NCBI RefSeq assembly: GCF_009830285.1
Contig: NZ_WUQX01000001.1
Location: 1,302,501 to 1,366,500 of the forward strand
Length of the DNA stretch: 64,000 nt
From: Sporofaciens musculi
GTDB lineage: Bacteria; Bacillota; Clostridia; Lachnospirales; Lachnospiraceae
Direction: 5' to 3'
Shown here: in pieces, positions 36,828 through 44,812 of the stretch
How positions within the stretch are numbered: position 1 is the first letter of the stretch
Layout: each line of letters starts with the position of its first letter
Program-made: the position numbers and the translations under genes
The notes under the pieces: generated by a model
Seen by the model: only the letters and a program-made list of their open reading frames with translations
Databases searched by the model: none
Told to the model about the DNA's origin: nothing

Positions 36828-37760
36828 ATGGATTATTGTTTTGGTGTTGATATCGGGGGAACTACGGTGAAGATTGGACTTTTTCAGACTGACGGAGTGC
36901 TGCTGGATAAATGGGAGATTAAGACCCGTACCGAAAATGAGGGGGAGGCAATCCTTCCAGATGTGGCAGAAGCCTTGAAAAAGAAGATGGAGGAGAAGGG
37001 GCTGACATCTTCACAGATGTCAGGGATCGGAATTGGAATACCGGCTCCTGTTGATGAAGAGGGAATCGTACAGAATACGGCGAATCTGGGATGGGGCTAT
37101 AAAGAGGTAAGCCGAGAGATGAAGGAATTGACCGGTATGAAGGTGGCGGCAGGCAATGACGCCAATGTAGCGGCCCTTGGAGAGATGTGGTTAGGTGCGG
37201 GCAAAGGACATAAGAATATGATTATGGTCACCCTTGGTACCGGCGTGGGAGGGGGAGTGATTGTGAACGGACAGCCGTTGACAGGTGCCCACGGCGCAGG
37301 CGGTGAGATTGGCCATCTGTGTGTGAACTACGAAGAAACAGAAAGATGCGGATGCGGGAAGCAGGGATGCTTAGAGCAGTATGGGTCGGCAACGGGGATT
37401 GCCCGTCTTGCAAGAAAGCGGTTGGCAAAGGATGATGCACCCTCCTCCTTGCGGGATATGGAGAAGGTGGATGCAAAGGCAGTATTTGATGCTCTGAAAG
37501 AAGGGGATCAAGTGTCTGAGGAGATTGTGGAAGAATTTGGCTCTTACCTGGGACATGCATTGGCCAATATTGCAGTAGTAACAGACCCTACTGTGATTGT
37601 GATTGGAGGCGGAGTGTCTAAGGCTGGGAGTATCCTGCTTAAATATATTGAAAAATATTTTACGGAAAAAGCTTTTTTTGCCAATAAGGAGACGAAGTTT
37701 GTTCTGGCAGAGTTGGGAAATGATGCGGGAATCTGCGGAGCGGCGAAGCTGATCTTGTAA
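36828..37760 (+). CDS. glk: ROK-family glucokinase
   Basis: The 310-residue protein has the ROK layout: phosphate-binding GVDIGGTTVKIGLF at the start, NDANVAALGE with the catalytic Asp, GTGVGGGVIVNG, and the zinc site CGCGKQGCLEQYGS. It phosphorylates glucose with ATP. It ends the uvrC-hprK-glk run; ATG at 36828, 17 bp after hprK, behind AGGAGAGG. Other ROK sugars, such as N-acetylmannosamine, cannot be excluded. Confidence 0.92.
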   Translation: MDYCFGVDIGGTTVKIGLFQTDGVLLDKWEIKTRTENEGEAILPDVAEALKKKMEEKGLTSSQMSGIGIGIPAPVDEEGIVQNTANLGWGYKEVSREMKELTGMKVAAGNDANVAALGEMWLGAGKGHKNMIMVTLGTGVGGGVIVNGQPLTGAHGAGGEIGHLCVNYEETERCGCGKQGCLEQYGSATGIARLARKRLAKDDAPSSLRDMEKVDAKAVFDALKEGDQVSEEIVEEFGSYLGHALANIAVVTDPTVIVIGGGVSKAGSILLKYIEKYFTEKAFFANKETKFVLAELGNDAGICGAAKLIL

Positions 37761-37775
37761 AAGATTAAAAGATTA

Positions 37776-37818
37776 AAAATACCGGCAGAGTATAGATTCA
37801 TACTCTTGCCGGTATTTT
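37776..37818. terminator. Bidirectional terminator between glk and the PBP gene
   Basis: AAAATACCGGCA-G-AGTAT pairs with ATACT-C-TTGCCGGTATTTT. A-run and T-run on the two sides serve the convergent genes. Confidence 0.88.
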
Positions 37819-37819
37819 A

Positions 37820-40351
37820 TCATTCAACGGGTACTACTGGGTCTGGTGTGTCCGGTGGATCAGGCGTTGGCGTCGGGTCAGGCGTTGGCGTCGGATCAGG
37901 TGTCGGAGTCGGCGTTGGATCTACAAGATCTGGAAACATGGATGTACCAGGATCCGTTGTATCTTCTTCTTCTTCATCTTCTTCGCCTTCGTCGCTGTCA
38001 TCGTAACTGTAGCCATGTCCGGTGCATCGCTCCGTCGGCAGGATATCCGTAGCAAAATACTCTGTAATTCCTGGACAGCTTCCTGGTACGGCCAGCATGC
38101 CGCTGATGGAGCACACAGTCTTCTGCTCTACCGATGGAGGCATGGTGAATTCCTTTCTTTCCAAAGGCGCATGAATCCTGCTCATAATACTTTTCCAGAG
38201 CTGCAGATGGAAAACAGTGTTGTTCAGTTCTTTGTTATCGTCATATCCACTCCACACAGCACAGGTATAGTATGGTGTAAATGCACAGAACCAAATATCC
38301 TTATTATCGCTTGTTGTACCGGTCTTACCTGCCACAGGCATGTTGGGAAGCTGTGCGCGGGAGCCAGTACCGCCGTTCACTACATCCTGCATGGCGCTGG
38401 TAAGAAGAGCTGCCGTACTGTCCTTGATTACGGTACGGGTCTCGCCGGTTCCCTCTAACAGCACATTGCCGTCGTGGTCCAGTATCTTCGTATATAAGGT
38501 AGGTGAGTTGTACACACCTCCATTAGCGATTGACGCGTAAGCGGAACAGATCTCGTAATTATAGACGCCGTCTGTAAGACCGCCCAGTGCAAGGGTCTGG
38601 TTATCCAAATCGCTGAATACGCCGGCATCCGTCGTCTTACTCTTAACCAGCGTTGAGATGCCGAATTTTTCACAGTATTCAAAACCTAACTGCTGAGTAA
38701 TCTCGTCGCTTAACTTGACTGCACATACGTTGTTGGACCAGGTAATCGCTTTTCGGATGGTGGTGTCTCCGCCGTAACGGCCGTTGGCATTCCTTAAGAC
38801 TTTACCGTTCCTCAAGGTGTAAGGCTCGTCCTTAATGACAGTGGCAAGAGTCTTCCCGCAGGAATCCATACCAGGGCCATAAGCGGCAAGGATCTTAAAA
38901 CAGGAACCAGGCTGTCTTTTTGAGCCCTGGTAAGCACGGTTCAGTCCCAAGCTGGTTGCCTTCGCACCGCGTCCGCCCACCATTGCCTTAATCTGGCCTG
39001 TGTTCTGATCAATAATAGTTACAGAAGCCTGGGGCTGCGGCGTGATGTTAATATTTTCATCGTATGTGTCCCCTTCCCTGGCGATGGTTGATTTCCATTC
39101 CTCCACCATGGCCCGTGCAGCCTCCTCGCTGGAGTAGACAAGCCCCTGGGGGTCTCCCCGTGTGTTCTTCACATATTGCTTGATGTGTCCGGAGCTGAAA
39201 TTCTCCACAGTCCCGTCGGCGCGGGTTACGGTGATGGCGCAGTCCAGACCATATTCCTTAAGGTTTGGATAGTTGGCGTCATTATTGGCCTCCTCGTCGC
39301 AAATCTGCTGCATCATCAGGTTTTGGGTAGAGTAAATACTCAAGCCTCCGCTGTACACAGCGTTGTAAGCCTGTGTCTCAGTATAACCAAGCTGTTCCAT
39401 AAGATCGTCAATCACCTGTAAGACAAGGGCGTCCACAAAGTAACTGTAAGGGCTGTTATCATTGGTAACGCTGTTGACGGTCTGGATTCTGGAATAGACG
39501 TCATCCGCCATAGCCTCGTCGTGGGCTGCCTGGTCGATATATCCCTGCTCCAGCATATCATCCAGTACTTTTTTCCTTCGCTTGGCGTTGTCCTCCGGAT
39601 TGGTGATGGGATTCAGCCTTGAGGGGCTCTGGGTAATGCCGGCGATGACGGCACATTCTGACAGAGACAGGTCGTTCACCTCTTTGCCGAAATACCGCTT
39701 GGCGGCAGCTTGTACACCCAGACAGTTCTGACCTAAGTTAATGGTGTTCAGATAGCTCTCCATGATGGCGTTCTTGTCCATCTGTTTTTCAATCTGGACT
39801 GCAAGGAACTGCTCCTGAAGCTTTCGCTCCAGCCTGTCGTAAAAGGTCTCCTCATTCACGAAATCCGGAAAGACGTTGTTCTTAATCAACTGCTGGGTCA
39901 GCGTACTTGCACCCTGGGAAAAGTCTCCGGTGGTGATACCAATCACTCCGGCACGGATGATTCCCTGCAAGTCAATTCCGTTGTGGTCATAAAAACGTTC
40001 ATCCTCGACTGCAACAAAGGCATGCTGCAGGTTCTCCGGAATCTCACTTATGGACTTGGAGGTACGATTAGCGCCTGATTTTACGAAACGGGCAATCTCT
40101 GTGGTACCGTCATCCGCAAATACGATAGAGGTAAATCCCTTAGGTTTAACGTCGTCGGGCGTAATCTCTGGGCTGTTGTCAATAATCTTCTTGGCAAATA
40201 CACCGACTCCGGCGACGCCAACGACTGCAACCACAATCAGGCAGAGAAGAAATGCCTTAAAAAGCCGTACACCGATCCGCTTCCCCTGCATGGTGGACTT
40301 GGACGTTATCTTTTTTTGCTTTTGTGAAGCTTTTTTCTTACCATAGTTCAT
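37820..40351 (-). CDS. Class A penicillin-binding protein (PBP1A-like)
   Basis: The 843-residue bifunctional peptidoglycan synthase has a basic cytosolic start, a membrane helix (FLLCLIVVAVVGVAGVGVF), and a GT51 transglycosylase domain (VEDERFYDHNGID, QGASTLTQQLIKN). The transpeptidase has the nucleophile in GSCFK, SNN and KTGTT. The C-terminal tail is acidic (DEGEEDEEEED) and then a PTPTPD-repeat rich in Pro and Thr, like a wall-spanning linker. Start ATG at 40351, AAGGAGG before it. Confidence 0.95.
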   Translation of the reverse strand: MNYGKKKASQKQKKITSKSTMQGKRIGVRLFKAFLLCLIVVAVVGVAGVGVFAKKIIDNSPEITPDDVKPKGFTSIVFADDGTTEIARFVKSGANRTSKSISEIPENLQHAFVAVEDERFYDHNGIDLQGIIRAGVIGITTGDFSQGASTLTQQLIKNNVFPDFVNEETFYDRLERKLQEQFLAVQIEKQMDKNAIMESYLNTINLGQNCLGVQAAAKRYFGKEVNDLSLSECAVIAGITQSPSRLNPITNPEDNAKRRKKVLDDMLEQGYIDQAAHDEAMADDVYSRIQTVNSVTNDNSPYSYFVDALVLQVIDDLMEQLGYTETQAYNAVYSGGLSIYSTQNLMMQQICDEEANNDANYPNLKEYGLDCAITVTRADGTVENFSSGHIKQYVKNTRGDPQGLVYSSEEAARAMVEEWKSTIAREGDTYDENINITPQPQASVTIIDQNTGQIKAMVGGRGAKATSLGLNRAYQGSKRQPGSCFKILAAYGPGMDSCGKTLATVIKDEPYTLRNGKVLRNANGRYGGDTTIRKAITWSNNVCAVKLSDEITQQLGFEYCEKFGISTLVKSKTTDAGVFSDLDNQTLALGGLTDGVYNYEICSAYASIANGGVYNSPTLYTKILDHDGNVLLEGTGETRTVIKDSTAALLTSAMQDVVNGGTGSRAQLPNMPVAGKTGTTSDNKDIWFCAFTPYYTCAVWSGYDDNKELNNTVFHLQLWKSIMSRIHAPLERKEFTMPPSVEQKTVCSISGMLAVPGSCPGITEYFATDILPTERCTGHGYSYDDSDEGEEDEEEEDTTDPGTSMFPDLVDPTPTPTPDPTPTPDPTPTPDPPDTPDPVVPVE

Positions 40352-40377
40352 ATGTTAAGCCTCCTTTATACCACGTT

Positions 40378-40406
40378 ATTATAACAAACAAATGTAGCGA
40401 AATAAA
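40378..40406 (-). promoter_or_regulatory. Promoter of the PBP gene
   Basis: On the minus strand, a weak TTTATT (40406-40401), 17-bp spacer, and an extended TGT-TATAAT (-10 at 40383-40378). Confidence 0.5.
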
Positions 40407-40502
40407 GAAAAAAATGAAAACTTCATATTTCAGTAGGAAAATCTTAAGAAATTCGTTATAGTAGTATATAAGAATGTAACAGTATGGAAAGGATGAGGAA
40501 GA

Positions 40503-41153
40503 ATGTTACCGGAATATAAGACTGTATATAGAGGCGGAGAAGGAGAAATTACTGAGAAGAAGTCAAGATTTATTGCAAACGTAGCGCCAGTAGCATCAGA
40601 GGAGGAGGTATTGGAGCTGCTGGAGGCAGCCCGTAAAAAGTATTGGGATGCCAGGCACAATTGTTTTGCATATGTAATCGGAGAGAGGGGAGAGCTTAAG
40701 AGGTTCAGTGACGACGGAGAGCCGAACGGGACGGCGGGGAAGCCGATTCTGGAGGTTCTGACAGGGGAAGGGCTTAGCAATACTCTAATCGTAGTGACCA
40801 GATATTTTGGAGGCACGCTTTTAGGAACCGGAGGATTGGTTCGGGCATACGGGGCGGCGGCGAAAGCGGGGCTTGCCGCGTCGGTGGTCATAAGCAAGTT
40901 TCCAGGACTTAAGCTTCATATTACAACGGATTATACGGGCTTAGGGAAGATTCAGTATATCCTGGGACAGAGGGGGCTTACTGTTTTGGATACGGTCTAT
41001 ACGGATAAGGTGGAAATGGTGGTTTTGACGCCTCAGAAGGAGACGGACGCAGTAAAGGCAGAGATTACAGAAGGAACGAACGGACAGGCTGTGCTTGAGG
41101 AGGGAGATTCCTGTTATCTGGCGGAGATTGACGGGAAAATGCAGATGGTATAG
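40503..41153 (+). CDS. yigZ: YigZ / IMPACT-family protein (UPF0029)
   Basis: The 216-residue protein has the IMPACT-family core KSRFIANVAPV, ARHNCFAYVIG, FSDDGEPNGTAGKPIL and VTRYFGGTLLGTGGLVRAYG, with a C-terminal DUF1949-like ferredoxin fold. Its function is uncertain; the eukaryotic relative regulates Gcn2. ATG at 40503 behind GGATGAGGAAG. An IS256 element lies directly downstream. Confidence 0.93.
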   Translation: MLPEYKTVYRGGEGEITEKKSRFIANVAPVASEEEVLELLEAARKKYWDARHNCFAYVIGERGELKRFSDDGEPNGTAGKPILEVLTGEGLSNTLIVVTRYFGGTLLGTGGLVRAYGAAAKAGLAASVVISKFPGLKLHITTDYTGLGKIQYILGQRGLTVLDTVYTDKVEMVVLTPQKETDAVKAEITEGTNGQAVLEEGDSCYLAEIDGKMQMV

Positions 41154-41167
41154 TATCAAAAGGAAAA

Positions 41168-41175
41168 AAGATGCC
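41168..41175 (+). repeat. Target-site duplication, left copy (AAGATGCC)
   Basis: Identical to 42621-42628. The 8-bp length is normal for the IS256 family. Confidence 0.9.
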
Positions 41176-42620
41176 GGGAGTGTAAAATAAAGTGTGTAAG
41201 TTAGAAATACAACAAATCTAACTGCATACTTTATTTTTCTATATAAAGTGTGCTACACTCACAGAAAGGATGAAGAAAAGGATGGGTACAGCACTTATGG
41301 CACGTAAAAATAGTCAGAATACTAGAGGGGCTGCAATCGCAAAGGCTATTATGGAAGAATACCAGCCACAGACAAGGGAAGAAATGCAGGATGCTATCAA
41401 AGACGTCTTTGGGCCGATGTTTGAGGCTATGCTCCAGGGAGAGATGGATTCCCATCTGGGGTATGGGCGTAATGAGCGCGGGGAAAAGGAGACGACAAAC
41501 AGGCGTAATGGTTATTCCCATAAATCTGTCAATTCTGTTTATGGAAAGCTGGATGTTGCTGTTCCAAGGGACCGGGATGGCAGCTTTGAACCGAAAGCAA
41601 TCCCAAAACGTACCAAAAACGTCAGCGGGATTGAAGATAAGGTATTATCCATGTATGCACGAGGCATGAGCCAGCGTGATATCGCAGATACGGTAGAAGA
41701 TATATACGGTTTTGATATCTCCCATGAAACCATTTCAACAATTACGGATAGGGTGATCAGAACCGCGGAAGAATGGCAGAACCGTCCACTGAAAAAGTTC
41801 TACACGTTCCTGTTTGTCGATTGTATTTACGTTACCATACGAAAAGAGATGGAGACAAAAAATTGTGCGGTATATGTGGTGCTGGGTTATGACGCAGACG
41901 GCAGAAAGGACGTGCTGGGGCTGTGGATTGGCGAATCAGAAGGAAAACACTATTGGATGCAGATCTTTGACGAGATCCGTGCAAGAGGTGTGGAAGATGT
42001 GCTGTTTATCAGCATGGATGGAGTATCCGGTCTGGAAGAAGGGGCAAGGAGTATCTTCCAGGATGTAGTCGTGCAGAGATGCATCGTACACCTGATCCGA
42101 AATGCTATCAAGTACATACCATCAAAAGATTATAAGGCATATAGCGCCCAGTTAAAGAAAGTATACGGAGCGCCTAGTCTGAAAGCAGCGGAAGCTGAAT
42201 TTGAGCGTCTTAAACAGGCATGGTCAAAATATCCCGGAGCAATAGACGTATGGATACGCAACTGGCAGCATGTAGCCCAGCTTTATAATTATGGGAGCGC
42301 GGTCAGGAAGGTGATGTACACGACAAACGCCATAGAGTCTGTCAATTCGAGTTTGAGGAAAGTCACGAAAAGGGAGCGTTCCCCAATGAGGACGCTGTAC
42401 GAAAGGCCTTCTATCTGCGGATTGTGGAATTGTATAAAAAGTGGAATGACCGTCCCGTAGCCAATTGGGCATTAGTACGTAATCAGCTTGCCATGGATGA
42501 TAAGATGCAGACACGCATTCTCAAATATGAGCAGTGTTGATTCTGCATGTAAAACCGGCAGCTTTGAAAACTGCCGGTAAGGAAATTTTATAAAACTTAC
42601 ACACTTTACTTGACAAACCC
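41176..42620 (+). mobile_element. IS256-family insertion sequence, complete
   Basis: A 1445-bp element with imperfect 27-bp terminal inverted repeats: left 41176-41202, right 42594-42620, with a shared core AAAGTGTGTAAGTT and outer GGG. It is flanked by a perfect 8-bp duplication. Inside are the transposase gene and a hairpin (ACCGGCAG 42554-42561 / CTGCCGGT 42571-42578). The perfect duplication points to a recent insertion. Confidence 0.93.
41270..42540 (+). pseudogene. IS256-family transposase with a -1 frameshift near its C-terminus
   Basis: From the ATG at 41270 the frame reads about 366 residues of IS256 mutator-type transposase: GYGRNERGEKETTNRRNGYS, RDRDGSFEPKAIPK, FVDCIYVTIRKE and SMDGVSGLEEG, the last two near the first two DDE acids. 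At an A-run at 42368-42371 the frame slips. Restoring one A gives TKKGAFPNEDAVRKAFYLR and continues to the normal end at TGA 42538. As given, the frame instead ends at 42460 in unrelated residues. A homopolymer sequencing error is possible. Confidence 0.85.
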
Positions 42621-42628
42621 AAGATGCC
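42621..42628 (+). repeat. Target-site duplication, right copy (AAGATGCC)
   Basis: Identical to 41168-41175; it forms the left arm of the hpf terminator hairpin. Confidence 0.9.
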
Positions 42629-42645
42629 GCAGTAATGCGGCATCT
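42622..42645 (-). terminator. hpf terminator hairpin, separated from its T-run by IS256
   Basis: AGATGCCGCA, GTAA loop, TGCGGCATCT: a perfect 10-bp stem. Read on the minus strand it is now followed by the IS end instead of the T-run, which survives beyond the other end of the IS (A-run at 41162-41169 on the plus strand). Confidence 0.75.
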
Positions 42646-42657
42646 CCTGGCATACAC

Positions 42658-43194
42658 TTATGAAAATTCCGGCTCAATCAGTCCGAAGGAGCCGTTCTTC
42701 CTGCGGTATACAACATTGACCTCGTCAGTCTCCGCGTTGCAGAATACGTAGAAGTCATGTCCCAAAAGCTCCATCTGTACGCAGGCATCCTCCGGATACA
42801 TAGGTTTGAAGCCGAATCGCTTGGTGCGGACGATCTTAATCTCGTTATCATCCTCTGAGGCTTCATCCCCTTCGTAGAACTCATGCTTGAAATTACCGCC
42901 CTCCTGATGTCTTGCAATCAGCTTGTTTTTATATTTTCTAAGCTGGCGTTCGATTACTTCCTCTACAAGATCAATGGAGACATACATATCGTTGCTTTCC
43001 TGTTCCGAACGGATGATGTCGCCCTTGACAGGAATCGTCACCTCAATCTTCTGACGCCCTTTCTGTACGCTCAATGTCACGTGAATCTCCGTGTCGGAGG
43101 TGAAATACCTCTCTAATTTGCCTAACTTGTTTTCTACGGCCTCCCTCAAGCCCTCTGTTACCTCGATGTTCTTTCCAATAATGATAAACTTCAT
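42658..43194 (-). CDS. hpf: Ribosome hibernation-promoting factor, long form
   Basis: The 178-residue protein has an N-terminal ribosome-binding fold (MKFIIIGKNIEVTEGLREAV, ETDEIHVTLSVQKGR-like strand) and a C-terminal dimerisation domain (RTKRFGFKPMYPEDACVQMELLGHDFYVF). It is the long form that dimerises 70S ribosomes into 100S particles in stationary phase. The ATG at 43194 is preferred to an upstream TTG because AAGGAG lies nine bases before it. Its terminator is altered by IS256 (42622-42645). Confidence 0.96.
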   Translation of the reverse strand: MKFIIIGKNIEVTEGLREAVENKLGKLERYFTSDTEIHVTLSVQKGRQKIEVTIPVKGDIIRSEQESNDMYVSIDLVEEVIERQLRKYKNKLIARHQEGGNFKHEFYEGDEASEDDNEIKIVRTKRFGFKPMYPEDACVQMELLGHDFYVFCNAETDEVNVVYRRKNGSFGLIEPEFS

Positions 43195-43267
43195 ACTGCC
43201 CAACTCCTTTTCGATTGCATTTCAAAAAGATTAGTCTGATAATTATTAGTCCGACTGGTAATCTATC

Positions 43268-43286
43268 TGATATATGTAGTATATCA
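43268..43286. repeat. Short perfect inverted repeat upstream of hpf
   Basis: TGATATA-TGTAG-TATATCA. It lies between the upstream gene's stop and the hpf start and could be an operator or part of the hpf control region; no regulator is identified. Confidence 0.4.
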
Positions 43287-43296
43287 CGTTTGATTA

Positions 43297-43908
43297 CTAA
43301 TGTATAGAACGAATTACCTCAATTCTCGAAATTTTTTCATTGTGAAGTTTTGCAACTCGAAGGCCGCAGTCGTGGAAATAGACACATGCGCCGATACGGG
43401 CAGTCTGCTCATTCTGTGCCAGTTGGCGGTTTACCACATCCATGAGTGTCTCATTGGGCTCATGGGGAATATCTAGGCTTAACAGGCTGTTTATGGATTT
43501 GACCTTTGCGCTTGCCCGAAATATAATTGTATCCGAGATGTCAAATTCGCAGAAAAGATATTTCCGTGTAGCGAATAAGACCGCAATGGCGGTGACGCCG
43601 ACTAAACTTCCCCAGATAGAGGAGTGGTCGGTGATAATCTGGCGGGCAATAGCAAAAAGCAGAACCTCGAATACCGTATCCGGCGTATGGTAATACATCA
43701 TGCGGATCAGCTCGACGCCGATAATCAGGTTAAAGCAGGTCTCAAGCAAATCATCATAATTAGGCCATACTTCCAGATTAGGAATGTTGCTCATAACCCC
43801 GATCATACGGAAGCACAGGAGGATGATTCCGATTGCCAATATAATAGAAATAACAAATTCCAGAGCCTCTGTCACTTTCTTTAAAAAGCCGGCTACAATC
43901 TGCTGCAT
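43297..43908 (-). CDS. PsiE-like membrane protein
   Basis: The 203-residue protein has four probable membrane helices in the first 120 residues (VISIILAIGIILLCFRMIG; LLETCFNLIIGVELIRMMYYHTP; VFEVLLFAIARQIIT; GSLVGVTAIAVLFATRKYL). The VELIRMMYYHTPDTVFEVLLFAIARQ phrase resembles the phosphate-starvation-inducible PsiE family. The C-terminal soluble part (residues about 130-203) ends in VAKLHNEKISRIEVIRSI, vaguely like a regulatory domain. ATG at 43908 behind AAGGAG. It follows the PAP2 gene by 13 bp, in the typA operon. The function is unknown. Confidence 0.6.
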   Translation of the reverse strand: MQQIVAGFLKKVTEALEFVISIILAIGIILLCFRMIGVMSNIPNLEVWPNYDDLLETCFNLIIGVELIRMMYYHTPDTVFEVLLFAIARQIITDHSSIWGSLVGVTAIAVLFATRKYLFCEFDISDTIIFRASAKVKSINSLLSLDIPHEPNETLMDVVNRQLAQNEQTARIGACVYFHDCGLRVAKLHNEKISRIEVIRSIH

Positions 43909-43921
43909 ATGCGACTCCTTT

Positions 43922-44812
43922 CTAATTTCGGTTGATCACTTTTTGGAATAAACAGGGGTAAATAACAATCACCCATAAAACAAGTATAAAGTATTCCGTC
44001 ATTTTTGCCAAGATGGAACTTCCGAATATCAGGGAAAACCCTTCTTTAATTAAGAGAGCCAGAACAAGCCCTATCAGGAGCTTCAGGATTTGCGTCCTGA
44101 TTCTGCCTGTTCGTGTGTCAAAATTCAACTTTGTCCGTTCAATATACCAACCGATGGAAAAGCCCAATCCTGCGCCGGCGGCCTTACAGCAGTCCATGGC
44201 ATATTTTGTCTCAATAACGCCGCTGCCAAGAAGCAGAAGAGAATAGGCGGCAGTTGCCAGGGACAGGCATACCAGTATGGCTGCGATCAGCTTCAAATGT
44301 CGGCAGTCATCCAGAAGGAGTTCTTGGAACCTCCAGATGACAGAGGCAACTATAAGGGAAAGCCCCATAGACGTAAGGACATCCTTCGGCGTGTGGCATC
44401 CTAGATACATCCTTGAAAATCCAATGAGCAGAAAAGCAGACACGCATAGACTTTTTACCCATGTCCTGGAGGTATAGAGGGACAAAGGAAAGAAAAGGCA
44501 GGTGGCGCTCTGTGTATGTCCGCTTGGGAACGAATAACCGGTGGCGCCTTCAAGGGCGCTCTCTACGGGGCTGAAGGTTGGGTCAAGTATCCAGGGCCGG
44601 GGGATACGGAAGGTAATTTTTAATGCCTGCACACACAGTCCGGCCGTAAAATAAGTAAAGCCCAGAAGATAAGCAAAGCGTTTATCTACGCACCAGTAAA
44701 ATGCGCAGATAACCGCTATGATAATCAGCTCCTGTCCGAAATAGGTAATGAATTGCATCAGTTTATCTAAGAAGGGAGTTCTTATCCCTTCTAAAATCCA
44801 TAAAAACGTCAT
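43922..44812 (-). CDS. PAP2-family membrane phosphatase
   Basis: The 296-residue membrane protein has the three PAP2 motifs: KITFRIPRPW (about 68-77), PSGHTQSAT (about 95-103) and SRMYLGCHTPKDV (about 132-144). The catalytic histidines are in SGH and GCH. It probably dephosphorylates a lipid phosphate such as undecaprenyl pyrophosphate or phosphatidic acid. Its ATG overlaps the typA stop (ATGA), so the two are translationally coupled. Confidence 0.93.
   Translation of the reverse strand: MTFLWILEGIRTPFLDKLMQFITYFGQELIIIAVICAFYWCVDKRFAYLLGFTYFTAGLCVQALKITFRIPRPWILDPTFSPVESALEGATGYSFPSGHTQSATCLFFPLSLYTSRTWVKSLCVSAFLLIGFSRMYLGCHTPKDVLTSMGLSLIVASVIWRFQELLLDDCRHLKLIAAILVCLSLATAAYSLLLLGSGVIETKYAMDCCKAAGAGLGFSIGWYIERTKLNFDTRTGRIRTQILKLLIGLVLALLIKEGFSLIFGSSILAKMTEYFILVLWVIVIYPCLFQKVINRN

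Noticed and set aside
37846..37920. CRISPR-like short tandem repeats
   Set aside because: The repeats are in frame within the PBP gene and encode the PTPTPD tail; there are no spacers.
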